From positions 1-38,003 of the forward strand of contig JAAMXP010000607.1 of NCBI GenBank assembly GCA_019693395.1: 38,003 nucleotides of DNA. The letters are read 5' to 3'. This document shows positions 10,477-23,251 of this stretch, piece after piece. The notes below the pieces were generated by a model. The model was given only the letters and a program-made list of their open reading frames with translations. It was not told the DNA's origin and ran no database searches. Within the stretch, counting starts at the first letter, position 1; each line of letters begins with the position of its first letter. This DNA is from Ettlia oleoabundans (lineage: Eukaryota > Chlorophyta > Chlorophyceae > Chlamydomonadales). Position numbers and translations under genes: made by a program.

Positions 10477-12097
10477 AGTGTCTATGGGTGGTGCTGAAGG
10501 TTGATGGGGAGTACCAAAGGACAATGGGGCGTGCCATGGTGCAAGGCAAGAAGATGAGCTTCGTTTGGAAAGACCCGGGGGTGAAACGCTACAATTCGGG
10601 CCTTTTCCGGCTGCAGACGTTGCCAATGACAGAATGGGAGTTGTAGGAACAGGAACACAGGCAGCGTGTGGCAGGCGCGGGGTCAGCCCCATTCGCCGCC
10701 AACCCCGCCCCTCACCGCCGCTTCAATTATTTCGGCGTGGGTTTGGGCATAAGCCAATGCAGACGACATAGCATAAATGCTTGGATCTCATTGAAGGAAA
10801 GTAAAGGAGCCTATTTGGCACCATCCTTGCATCCCTTGCATGCCCAGACTATTCCTACAGCCCACAAGGTGTGACAGGCACTACGACGCCGGAAGCGCGT
10901 ACTGGCAGCGGCAAACAAATCCTCCTGTAAATTAAAAACTGAGGGGTGTTTCCCACCCCAAGTGCTTTGACTGGCGAATCTGACTTGTTAAAAACCAATC
11001 AACTTTATGATGCAATGCAGGGTAATCTCACCCTCCCACCAGCGGCGCCGCTGGAGTAGAATACTTGGGAGTGCATTTACGGCATGAATGGGAACCAAGT
11101 GCGCCAGCTCAAGGCAGGTCGCGAAACAGTCCTGAATTGTAATTTACCGTCAAGGCATGGACCAGCCATGCATTATGCAGGTGCACCTGTGGCATGGGAC
11201 CGGCGCTTTCACGATCTGCATTGAGCTGCTCGGCAGGGGTGTGATTGATGGAATGGATTACATTGATTCAAAAGAACAATAGAAAAGATACACACGGCAG
11301 ACTCAGGGAAGGGCAGCGAGGGTGAAACATGCAAGGAGTCAAACAAGAGGAGCAAGCACAGGCAGCCAGTCAGGCAACAAAAGGGGGGGTAGAAGTGTGG
11401 TTGCCATTGCAGGAAGCTGGCGGGATGCAAGGGGCACAGGGGGCTACAGCGGGACTGCAAAAAGAGGCGCAGAATGGCACGAAGCACCCTGTGGAGAACC
11501 TGCATGCCGGTGCAAAGGCGAGTTGAGGTTCAGGACAGACACAGACGAGCATGCAGGCAATGACTCAGAATAGAAGGAGGCCAGGAATGCTGCACGCTGA
11601 TGGGTGCTGCGTAACAGCCGAGGACACAATGACATGCAGTCAGGGAGCAAAAGACTCTGTACAGAAACAACATAGCATGACGAGGCATGGCATGGCATGG
11701 CATGAAAGGCTCAGAGGGAGGGAGGTTCCACCTATTGGCAGAATGCTCAAACGGCCTGATGGGTTTTGGCATACATCCATGGCAGAACCGCCACGTGTGT
11801 GGCTCAGGGGCAGATCGCTGAAGCTTATGCCAACCGCGGAAAGGGCTGCTGGCTGCAAGCTGCTGCAGGGGCATGCAGCACTAAAGAAACCTTCCCGCTT
11901 AGCCAGCCGATTTGCTAACCGGCAGGGACAGGTAGCTGCCAGGCAGCCGGCAGATAGCTAGCCGCTGCGCACGGCTGCCAGCAGAGCACTATGGGTGCAA
12001 TATGCATTGCCGCATGTGCTTATTGCACCATGACAGCTGCCACGGCATGCTTAGTAGCATGCATCACTTAGAAGTGACCCGGCAGCAGCTGGCAAGT
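10477..12097. other. Intergenic: ferredoxin promoter and EMSY-like 3' side
   Basis: No convincing gene. The open frames here are short, overlap on several strands and show no family resemblance. The part next to 10476 must carry the ferredoxin promoter. A TTACA at 11258-11262 (TGTAA on the minus strand) is the first candidate polyadenylation signal after the EMSY-like stop, which would mean an 840-base 3' UTR. A small GGCAT repeat lies at about 11686-11704. Confidence 0.4.
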
Positions 12098-14925
12098 TCA
12101 CTCATCGTCGTCGTCTGAGCTCTCCTCATCGCTGCTCCAGTTGCGTGTGCTGCAGCACAGAAGTGGGCAAGCAGTGTGTTGCAATGAGATAACTCAGCTC
12201 AATGGAGGTCCACTAGATGAATAAGCAAAGCAAAGTTGCAGCGAAATTGCTATTGTTGTTCATGCGAGGTAGTGCCCAGGTAATCTGCAGCAGTGCAGTT
12301 CTGCTGCCAAACTCCTCTGCTGGCTTCCTCAACCCACGCGTAGGGGCGTAGTCTTTCTTCCTTTCTGCCAAACTCACCGGCGCGGAAGCAGCGCATGGCC
12401 ATTTAGGTATGGCGGCCGCGCTCCCGCTGCCAGGGCCTGCTTCAGAGCCGCTGCGTGGCTGGTGAGCCCGTTGTGGTGCGAATGTGTCTTGCCGTTCTTG
12501 GCTGGCTGCTGCTGCGGCGCCGGGGCTGCCGCCGGCTGCGCTGCCTGTTGCGGCACGGCGGGGGCAGGCGGTGTGGATTTGGCTGCTGCCTTCAGCGCCG
12601 CCGCCCGGGAGGCAGCGGGCTTGGCAGCGCCAGCAGCGGCCTTGGGGGCACCAATCGCCGGGCGCGGCGCACCGGCTTTGCTGCCACCGCTGCCGCCACC
12701 CTGCTGCTTAGCGCCACGGGGCGGCGCGCTGGCGGCAGCCCCTGCTGGTGCCTTCTTGCCTTTGGCGGCAGGGGGCTGTGATTGCGATGCTGCTCCTCCC
12801 GTTGCTGCGGGCAGGCTAAGGCTGGCAAAATCCACTTTTTCTTCCTGGACCAGGCAGTCCTGCAGCAGCATCAAGGGAAAGTAGTGAAACAAGCAACAAC
12901 ACTGGGATGAGGTCGGGTGGAAAGGTAGCACAGGCATATGGCAGCCCAGCACAAGCCATTGGCAATGAGGAGGCGGAGCACAAGGGAAGTACAGGTACCA
13001 ATTTTGATTTGATTGATTTGATTTGATTTGGCGGCATTCCGCAGCATCCCAACCTGTCAAGGCGAGCAGCTAGGCAGCAGGAAAGCAATTGAAACAGGCA
13101 GGCCGCAAGGGCCCTGTGCATGGAAGGTGGACATGCCTGTCCGCCTGCCTGCCAGCAGGCAGACAGGCAGGCAGGCAGGCATAAAGCAGGCCGCCGTTCC
13201 CCGGACCTTTTCCGATGCGCCACGGATGCGGTACCACTCGAAGCTCTCGCTGGCGCTGCCCATCTCATATATGATGCTGGAACAAAGAAAGGCAGAAATT
13301 TTTGTGGGAAGGTGAGCAGGCAGGAAACTGTTGGCACTTGCTGGACGCTAAGCTTGTGATTGGCAATGTTTGGAGCGGGCTGGACAACACTGCTGCTTTG
13401 CCGCTGCGCACGCAACCACTGACTGCAGCAGAGCAAGGTTTTGAGCTGTGTATCCAAGCGTCTCGGGACTGCACTTCTGCGCCAGGAAAAAGCCAAGGGC
13501 AGCGGTGACCTGTGCAGTCTCCACAAGCCCACCACTGAACCTACTGCTGCTCACCAGTGGTGTCCAGTGTCTGTGCGATAGTCGGAAATGACCCCCCGAA
13601 ACCTGCAGCCAAACAATTGTGCGGACATTTTATGTAAAATGCTGGCGTTCGGGCTGCCCAGCCATACATATGTATGCCTGACGCGAAGACCAGTCCAATG
13701 AAGCATGCAGGGCATTGCCCATCAGGGCCCACAACTGATAACTGAATTTCAATCTGAGCTGGCCGATGCAACCCTTCTGTCAGCATTGGAAGTGCAGCCC
13801 AAGCCTGCCAGCGGCTCACCAGCCTCCGTCGTTGGGCCAGTGTCGCATCACCACGTGGCCTACAAGGGGGTCCACCTCAACACCAGGTGCCGCTCGAGGA
13901 GCTGGCCCTGCCGGCCCTCCCGCCTGCGCCTTCGCTGCGGCGCGGCTGCTGCCGCGCGCGGGTGCACCCGTAGCGGCAGGTATTGCAGCGGCGGCAGCCG
14001 CCGCCGCGCCGCCGTCTGACACGCGCGTGCGCTTGCGGGAAGCCGCTGCCTTGTTGCCTGAACCAGGGGTGGCGCGTTTGGAGGCGCCATTGGCGCCTGC
14101 TGGGCCCGCAGGCTGGCTGCTGTGCGCCGCTGAGGTCTCCTGCACAGCGCCAGCGGCGCCAGCAGCCCCTGTCTGGCTGGGCAGAGGGTGCAGCTGCAGG
14201 TGGTGTTGTGCATCAGCCATGGCCGCAGCCTTGGCTGACTCATGCTCCTTGTCCGAAATTGACAGGGCGCTGCGCAGGCTGGCTAGGGCATCCTCCTTGG
14301 CCTGCAAGCAGGCGGCAGGCAGGCAAGTGGGCAGGTTGGCCAGTGACAGGATAGGAAAGCAGATGGGCCAATGGACAACAGGCAGGAAGCGGGCCGGGGG
14401 GGCGGGTGTGGGCAGCCAGCCGACTGGCTGGTAAGCCAGACAACGCAGGTAGCAAGGCAGGCAGCTGAAGAAAGCGACAGAGCAAAGGACGTCACGCAAA
14501 TATATAGGCGCGTCACGACACAGCAGGAGATGGGTGGAGGTCATATTAGCGTCCCGGCCTGACGGATGGTCACCAGGGCCATTCCACGAGACTGCCTGGC
14601 CCCCAGCTTGCCAGTTGTGCATGCAATGCATGAATGGACAATACAGTTCTTCTCGTTGTGTCGGAAATTTTCGAAAGTGCAAAAGCGAGCAACAGAAGCA
14701 AAAAATTGCAAGTGGGGGCACTGCTGAAGGCAGAGCACCGACATCCAGACTTACCAGGTCATATGCGCCTTGCATGAAGATGGCAAAAACCTTCTGATAC
14801 GCGCTGAGCCTGAGGTCGTCTGTCTGCATCGCTGCGGGCGCCAGCAGCAGCTGCTGCTGCTGCTGCAACGACTGCGGCACGGCCGACTGCATAGCCCCCA
14901 AGCCGTTGGCCATGACAGCCGACAT
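12098..14925 (-). CDS. EMSY-like protein (ENT + Agenet/Tudor-like domains)
   Basis: Probable nuclear chromatin reader of the EMSY-LIKE type, known in plants to combine an ENT domain with an Agenet domain. Minus-strand exons: 14925-14755, 14301-13820, 13602-13555, 13276-13207, 12859-12378, 12149-12098; 434 residues. ENT (about 37-90): SAYQKVFAIFMQGAYDL joined to AKEDALASLRSALSISDKEH. After an Ala/Pro/Gly-rich linker with a basic patch (SRKRTRVSD), the Agenet domain (about 199-257) reads VDPLVGHVVMRHWPNDGGW, FRGVISDYRTDTGHH and IIYEMGSASESFEWYRI, matching the plant pattern RWPxDxxFYEAVxxDY...WEW. The tail is Ala/Pro/Lys-rich and ends in a short 17-codon exon coding an acidic peptide (SSDEESSDDDDE). 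The start at 14925 is the first Met after a good acceptor at 14962-14963, so an extra 5' exon (for example with ATG at 15147) is possible. Confidence 0.85.
13131..13182. repeat. Imperfect inverted repeat of GCCTGCC/GGCAGGC in an EMSY-like intron
   Basis: A CCTG-type run (GCCTGTCCGCCTGCCTGC) is followed after three bases by GCAGGCAGACAGGCAGGC and more GGCA units. The arms could pair as a hairpin. It lies in the intron between 13206 and 12860. Probably slippage of a simple repeat. Confidence 0.6.
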
Positions 14926-15610
14926 GCTATGCCGCGTGGGGCTTGCAGGTTCCGCCTTATACTGCACAGGGCAAAAGGAAATGCAGAACTGCAAAATGGG
15001 CGAAAAACAGTGGAAAAACAACCGTCCTGGTCGAGCGGCACCGCACAACGCTGCTAGCGGCGTTTGTGCTGCAAGCCAAGAGGGCCTGTACAATGACGGG
15101 GGCTGCTCTGATACGCGCATGATGGCGATATCGTGTTGCTGGGCCATTGGGAAGGGCGAGTTCGTGCCCAGCCAGACCACCAGGGAGTGCCGCACAAATT
15201 GGGGCGGGGAAGGGAGCACACACCGCAACTCCTTGTTAGTGAGCAATTGTGGCGAGCTTACAACGCTTTGATGTAGCGCCAAGTGCGGGAGGCGAGCACT
15301 CCAAGAGCCTGGGCGGGATCGCAGCGGGGGCAGCGGGGCTTGAGTTCAGATGTTGCGGCAAGCGACAGAAATGAAAGCGCCGGGGGAGGGATCCACGTTC
15401 AGCCACTCCCATTCAATAAGAGACACTGAGATTGCCTCCAAGCTGGCATTGAGCTGGAAGGCGCAAGTTCATCTCATGCCTCGCGAGCTGAAATTCTTCA
15501 GTTGAAGACAGTTTTGCCAGTTAGCATGTACGGCGCTCCCCATGAACCTGCGGACGCTTGCACTGCTGAGCGGCTCAGGAGGTCTGCCCTCCTTCAGAAG
15601 ACCGACGGCA
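14926..15610. other. Intergenic upstream of the EMSY-like gene
   Basis: On the minus strand the EMSY frame stays open up to about 15282. A splice acceptor with a pyrimidine run ends at 14962, so this stretch likely holds a 5' UTR intron or an alternative first exon plus the promoter. No gene of recognised family is seen on the plus strand. Confidence 0.35.
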
Positions 15611-15935
15611 ATGGCATCCACCGGGCAGGAGAACAGGACGGTCGCATGTGCAGCAATGCCGCCTGCCGAGCAGAGCTTAGCAGCATCGCCACCTGTTGAG
15701 CTGCAACCAACTGGTGCGGTTCAGTGGCGGACGTGCAGGTAAGCTGGATGCAAGACACAGCGCCATTGACCTGCCATAGCAACAAATGGTAGGAAATGCC
15801 AAACCTACAAACATTTTATCCATCATGCTAGTGTAGGCGGTGCAAGCAGCAGTTTGACCCTGCAACAAATGGGCCACAAAGTTGCCGCTACCACAGCCAA
15901 CTGTGGACTGGCGGGGAGATAAGCAAGGTGCAGTC

Positions 15936-16006
<71 letters not shown>

Positions 16007-17409
16007 GGGTGGTTGAAATCTGGTTGATTCCGCAGACAGCGCCATTCAGACGTTGCCGCCACACAGCATACTTGCCATACATCGTTCAATCAAGTAGTGC
16101 CCGTTTGTTGCTGCCGTTCTGCTGTCAGCAGCTGGTATCCACAGCAGTGCAGTGCCTTCTCAAAAGGAGATTTTAGCAGGTATTGCAGGCTATGGAGCTG
16201 CATCACAACTGTATTAGCCATTTTTATGCTCTCCTATGTCCAGGCAATAGGGTTCCTCCGGCAGAGCGACCAGCCAGAGCACCAGCTAAAGGCAGTCGTG
16301 GGCAGGACGGGGCTAATACGGTGAGCTATCGTGAGCAGTTGTTGATATTGCCTAACATGGGCAGGCGTTGCTTGTTTTTTGAGGGAACCAGAGCAATGCA
16401 CCAACCCTGTGGTTCCCCTCTAAAAACGTGCCTGCAGGTTCTGGGACTGTGAGTGCCTGGTGATTGCATGATGGACCTCATAGGGAATTTGTTGATTGCA
16501 TGCCGACATTCCCCGCCATTCAGCCATACACGTTAAACCTGGGGATACGCTTACGTATGAGCACGCCCAGATTCTAGAAGCAGGCATGCCTTTGACAGAG
16601 CTGGTGGGCATCCCCTTGCCACAGCTTTCCCTCAACTTCAAGGGAAAGCTCCTCCATCAGTCATCTTTTTTCCTTCCTGCCTTGCAGGTTGTGGAGCAGA
16701 GTCAGAAGATGCGCCTGGCTGTTGCATTGCCCGCCATGTGACCTATGATGACCCAGATGACTGACTTGCTAATGCGTGTGCACCATAAAACTGTTGGGTA
16801 CTACAGAGAAACAGCTTCGCAACAGCTTGATTATTACATCCATGGTTGCACAACAGGCCTCTTCAGCCTTTCGCAGAAGTCAGTGCCGGCGGGAGCACGC
16901 AAGTCCTGTCTTTTTCAGCATTGTCCCAACACGTGGGTGACAACAAAAGCTGCGATGTGCATGCTAATTGGACAAGTGAAAAGACCAGGAGGGGTTCCTA
17001 AAGTTACATTGCACGCCAAAGGCGTGCAAGGCATGAAAAACATATGTCAGGCATCAGGAAACAGAGGCAATGTACGTTTTGCATTGTACAGCAGCAGACG
17101 TGCAGCGCAGCATTATTGCTTGTGAGCGCGGTTGAGTGGACAGGTGCACAGAGGAGATTGGGTTGGGGGATTATTTTACACAGATCAACAAGGGCTTGCA
17201 CTAATGTTACAGTTCGCGAGCAGCTTGCTCAGGCAAAGAGGCGGGAAAAGGCCAGTGCTCGCAGCAATCCCAGCATTACCGGGGCAACATGTAGGCCTAT
17301 TGCTGCAACACCTTTCAGCGTTCCGGCAGCCAAGCCGCATGTCATGGTTGTGCCTGCACAGGTGATCGCACCCATGATCGGCAATGTTGGTGGAGAAAGC
17401 TCTACATGA
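15611..17409 (+). other. Possible uncharacterised + strand gene (exon fragments, model not closed)
   Basis: Family not recognised. Several pieces look exon-like on the plus strand: 15611-15738, starting MASTGQENRTV and ending in a good donor (CAG/GTAAGC); about 16243-16320, a Pro/Ala/Arg-rich piece ending at a GTGAGC donor; about 16528-16611 (KPGDTLTYEHAQILEAG) joined over a 77-base intron to 16689 onward (VVEQSQKMRLAVALP); and about 17213-17409, REQLAQAKRREKASARSNPS to a TGA stop. The pieces have plausible codon use and splice borders, but a consistent phase through the whole set could not be found, so this is a suggestion, not a model. It converges on the RING-CH gene, with less than 100 bases between the stops. 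Confidence 0.25.
15937..16006. repeat. (TGCT)17.5 microsatellite
   Basis: Seventy bases of perfect TGCT repeats. Open frames across it on both strands (Leu-Leu-Ala-Cys or Lys-Gln-Ala-Ser periodicity) are products of the repeat, not evidence of a gene. If the possible plus-strand gene is real, the repeat falls in its first intron. Confidence 0.97.
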
Positions 17410-17414
17410 GATTG

Positions 17415-17419
17415 TTACA
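17415..17419 (-). terminator. TGTAA polyadenylation signal for the RING-CH gene
   Basis: TTACA on the given strand, 80 bases past the RING-CH stop codon on the minus strand. The close spacing supports the chosen end of that gene. Confidence 0.6.
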
Positions 17420-17498
17420 ATCATCCACCCATGGGCAGCAAGACATTGCAGCAAACAAACGGCAGCATGATAGAAACTTGGCGGGCATGAATTGGAGC

Positions 17499-18743
17499 TC
17501 AACCAGAGGCTGTTTTGTCGGCACCACACTCACCCCTGTGGACCAGGCCTCTGCCCAGCTGCAGGGTGGACAGTACCAAGCGGCAGACACTGGTGGCAAA
17601 GCCTGCCACGCTGCCAGCATAGGAACAGATCATGGAGATGAGCGCCGCCTGCATCACCAACCCGCCCGCAATCAGCGCCATGCCAAGCGCCATTTGTATC
17701 TGCAAAGCGGAAGGCGGCAGGTTACAAACAGCAGGCAATGGAAAGACAGTTATGCGCACAAGGCAACAAGAAGGCATCGGGCAGAAAGCGTCACGCGCAG
17801 CCAGCCAAAGCAGTAGATTGAACATGCAGCCGTGCATCGGGAGCGCTTATGACCTTGCTTTGCAAGTGCTTCGGCCGGAGCAGTGGCAGAAGGCATTGCT
17901 CACAGGCAGCCCATGATGATGGCATGGGGACGTATAAGTTGCACTTTGCATTCTCACCTTGAGGGGCGGCAATGGGCCCATCACCAGCGCCAGCTCAGGC
18001 GCCCACCTGGCCAGCTCTTCCATATCTGCGATTGGGATCGAGTGCTCGGCAGCCCAACCCACGCGGGTGCGGAAGCCAGCCATGCCCGCCTGCGTGCCGT
18101 GCACAGCGCCCGTCAGCAGGATGCCAAACTTCCAGCACTGCAGGCCAGAGAGGATGGGGCATGGGCATGTGTGTATGAGTGGCTGTTGTTTGTCGGTTGG
18201 GAAACGCAGTTCAACTATGCCGACCCCGGCTTTGGATTGGCCTATACCCTACAGCCTTGTACTCACCTCCAGAACAGCTGCCCAAGGAATGCTGCGCATG
18301 AGGACACGCAACACCTCATGCCAGTTACGAGGGGTAGCTGGTGGCATGAACTCAGCCCGCCAGGGGCCTTGGCACACATCACAGCGACGGCTGGCGGGAA
18401 TGCCCTTTTGCACCCGCAACTGCTCCTGCCATTGGGCCAGGCAGCGTGCGTGCACATAGCGCTGCACGAGAGCGGCAAATGAAAATTGGGTTGGTGTATT
18501 ATAACTCAAAACTAGCTCGCAGGCTGCTGCAAGCGGCGGCAAACGGATCCCGAGGTTGGCACTCACCATACTGCCGGTGCACGCGCATGGGGCCTCCAGC
18601 TTGCCGCCCTCGCCCGCGTCCTCCGCTTCCCAGCAAATTCTGCAGACGGTGGGCTCCCCAGATCCAGCTAAGGGCAGCGGAGTGTGCGCGCGACATGAAA
18701 GTCGTCGCAGCCTGCGCCCAGAGTGCAGTCGCGCCTCCTGCAT
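17499..18743 (-). CDS. RING-CH (MARCH-type) membrane E3 ubiquitin ligase
   Basis: Predicted membrane-anchored ubiquitin ligase of the RINGv family. Minus-strand exons: 18743-18567, 18461-18267, 18137-17958, 17699-17499; 250 residues, all introns phase 0 and GT-AG. The C4HC3 RING-CH ligands are visible: C34 and C37 in CRICWE, C53 and C55 in CACTGSM, H63 and C66 in YVHARCLAQW, and C86 and C89 in CDVC. The C-terminal exon carries a hydrophobic segment (MALGMALIAGGLVMQAALI) followed by another (SMICSYAGSVAGFA), so one or two membrane helices are likely; CWKFGILLTGAV in exon 3 may add one. The target and organelle cannot be inferred. The start at 18743 is the first Met of the open frame, but a CTTAG acceptor just before the RING leaves an upstream exon possible. 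A GTGAGT in the last exon is an unused donor candidate. Confidence 0.85.
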
Positions 18744-19074
18744 CTGTGCGAAAAGCCGGATGTGAACGGCCCTTCTCGCAGGTAGGTGAGAGGGTTGCTG
18801 GGCGCCAAAAGCTCAGAAGAGCAGCAGGCCCTAACGGGGCCCTCTTGCAGCTCAGTCGCACATGCAACTACAGACGCCCGTTACCAATAGGCGCAGAGCC
18901 TGGCGCCACATCCCCGACCAAGCGCAGCAGTCATCGCACACGCATTTGCGCATTCAATTGACTGGTGCTCAGTGTGAGGCGATCAGTCCATTCGCAGCCT
19001 TCTGCAGCACCCTACTACTTCGGATCCTACAGCCTGTAGCACAGCCGAAATGGCGGACGGCTAGCACAGCCGAA
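18744..19074. promoter_or_regulatory. Divergent intergenic region between the RING-CH gene and the SUMO relic
   Basis: About 330 bases separate the RING-CH start and the SUMO-like start codon, which point away from each other. The stretch includes the first copy of the 25-base duplication. No further gene is seen. Confidence 0.35.
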
Positions 19075-19086
19075 ATGGGGGACGGC
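19037..19086. repeat. 25-base tandem duplication spanning the SUMO-like start codon
   Basis: Two adjacent 25-base units (19037-19061 and 19062-19086), TAGCACAGCCGAAATGG followed by CGGACGGC or GGGACGGC, differ at one base. Each carries an ATG: the first opens a four-codon frame ending in TAG (Met-Ala-Asp-Gly-stop), the second starts the SUMO-like reading frame. Confidence 0.9.
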
Positions 19087-19801
19087 GTGCCCAACACTAT
19101 CAAAGTCCGCGCGCAGGCAAGGGGTTCAAGCAGTCCTTCTTCTCGATGTCTGAGAAGACGTCGAATGAAGAGTGCCAAGGAGTAGTCCTGCGGGCAATGC
19201 CAGGTGCCTCAACCAACTTATCAACGCTGCTGCCCGGATGTGACTGTGGCGCAACTACTTACACGACGGCAACGAAGTCTCCTTCCGTGTCAAGCCTGTG
19301 ACTCCCTTCCAAATGTGAACAGTGATCAGTAGACTCGATCAACCTAGGTTAGCAGCTGCCAAGTGTGGAATGGTTGTGCGCCACTGTTGACCTGCCCGCG
19401 AGCGTCAACCCCACTCTCCCATCCTACATCTCCCCCACAGATTTTTGATGCATACTGCAAGAAGACGCAGCAAGACTTGAACCTGCTAGCCTTCGTGTTT
19501 GAGGGGCAGCGGTGTAGAATGGAGTAGACGCCTGCTGACCATGACATGGAAGAGGGGGATGTGGTGGGTGCTGCAGTGGCGCCCTGGCTCCCTTCCGCCC
19601 CGTCCCTGAGCAGCGGCGCAGCCTTGATTGCCAATATCACATTGATGTTCACATGACAGAGGAATTTCAGTTGAGTGTTGTGTTTTGTCCTCTCAACTGC
19701 AACCTGTGGTAGCTCAAGACTGGTGGTCACGTAACCTTGGCCCCCCCTGGGTTTTCTTGCAGATTGATGCCATGCTTCACCAAGTGGGCGGGGGCTGCTA
19801 A
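19075..19801 (+). pseudogene. SUMO: SUMO (small ubiquitin-like modifier) pseudogene
   Basis: Four exon remnants in correct order: 19075-19116 (MGDGVPNTIKVRAQ), 19265 to about 19314 (DGNEVSFRVKPVTPFQ), 19441-19563 (IFDAYCKKTQQDLNLLAFVF, then EGQRCRME, stop, TPADHDMEEGDV) and 19763-19801 (IDAMLHQVGGGC, TAA). This is the full SUMO beta-grasp sequence with the processing di-glycine near the end. It retains introns, so it is not a retrocopy. Lesions: intron 1 has a GC donor (CAG/GCAAGG) and its acceptor reads TTACAC instead of an AG; the second exon ends ATGTGAAC, so the expected Lys codon is lost and the phase fails; a TAG at 19525-19527 replaces the conserved Gln of the E-Q-T-P motif (CAG to TAG would explain it). 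The third intron (GTGGGT donor, TTGCAG acceptor) is intact. SUMO is essential in eukaryotes, so a working copy is expected elsewhere. An assembly error is a weaker alternative because several lesions agree. Confidence 0.85.
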
Positions 19802-20388
19802 GCAGCTCATGGCAGATGCCGGCTGCGGGCAGCCACGAATACTTCAGCAGACTGTACCATAAAGCACAAGCCGTGCAGGGGTTCATAGGCAATCCCACAG
19901 CTGTGGGCGTTGACTTGTCACGCAGGCTACAACCTTGGTAGATGAACAATGCAACACTATCTTTTTCTGCGCTCACTTGTCTTTAACAATGCACACTTGA
20001 TGCGCTTCCTGTCTACCTCTCAACTCAAAGCAAAGCATGCTCGTTCTGTGCGTGTCAAAGCATCCAAAGTCGCACAGATTTGAGCTGCGAAAACCACAAC
20101 GCTGGCTTTCTCTGCAAACTCATCACAGACAGTGCGCAGGTTTGCCTGATTTGCGGCCAGTGACAGTACGCTTATGATGCAGTGAGCATCCTAAGGGCTC
20201 TCAGCACCCTTGTTTGCTGTGAGCTGTAGTTACAGTGATGCTCACTTTCTTCTCTGCCAAACCAGTCAACTCTGCCTCTCCTTGTGCCACTAGCCAACAG
20301 CATCGAGCATTCCACCCATTGCTTGTGTTACAACACGCCACAACACAACTGTCGGAGTTTGCAAGCAAGGTCACGTGATCGCTCGCGC
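19802..20388. other. Intergenic between SUMO relic and leucine biosynthesis gene
   Basis: No gene recognised. It contains the 3' UTR of the 3-isopropylmalate dehydrogenase gene (minus strand) with its TGTAA signal at 20328-20332. No TGTAA was found on the plus strand after the SUMO-like stop. Confidence 0.4.
20328..20332 (-). terminator. TGTAA polyadenylation signal for 3-isopropylmalate dehydrogenase
   Basis: TTACA on the given strand lies about 57 bases beyond the stop codon of the minus-strand gene. Confidence 0.6.

Positions 20389-23251
<2,863 letters not shown>

Noticed and set aside
11551..11961. Plus-strand open frame of 136 codons in the ferredoxin/EMSY-like intergenic region
   Set aside because: Composition is low-complexity, frames on the other strand are equally open, and no splice or family support was found.
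13766..14434. Plus-strand Ala/Pro-rich open frame of 222 codons
   Set aside because: It is the mirror of the EMSY-like linker exon, where high GC keeps several frames open.
15937..16006. CRISPR-like array or coding repeat
   Set aside because: The units are contiguous 4-base repeats without spacers; this is a microsatellite.
19525..19527. UAG reassigned to glutamine, as in some ulvophyte algae, which would rescue the SUMO frame
   Set aside because: TAG ends the DDX11 gene (3733-3735) and the AAA ATPase (36447-36449) exactly at the family C-termini, and the SUMO locus has other lesions. The standard code holds here.
19344..19976. Minus-strand open frame of 210 codons
   Set aside because: It is antisense to the SUMO relic, whose exons are recognisable on the plus strand; the frame itself resembles no protein.
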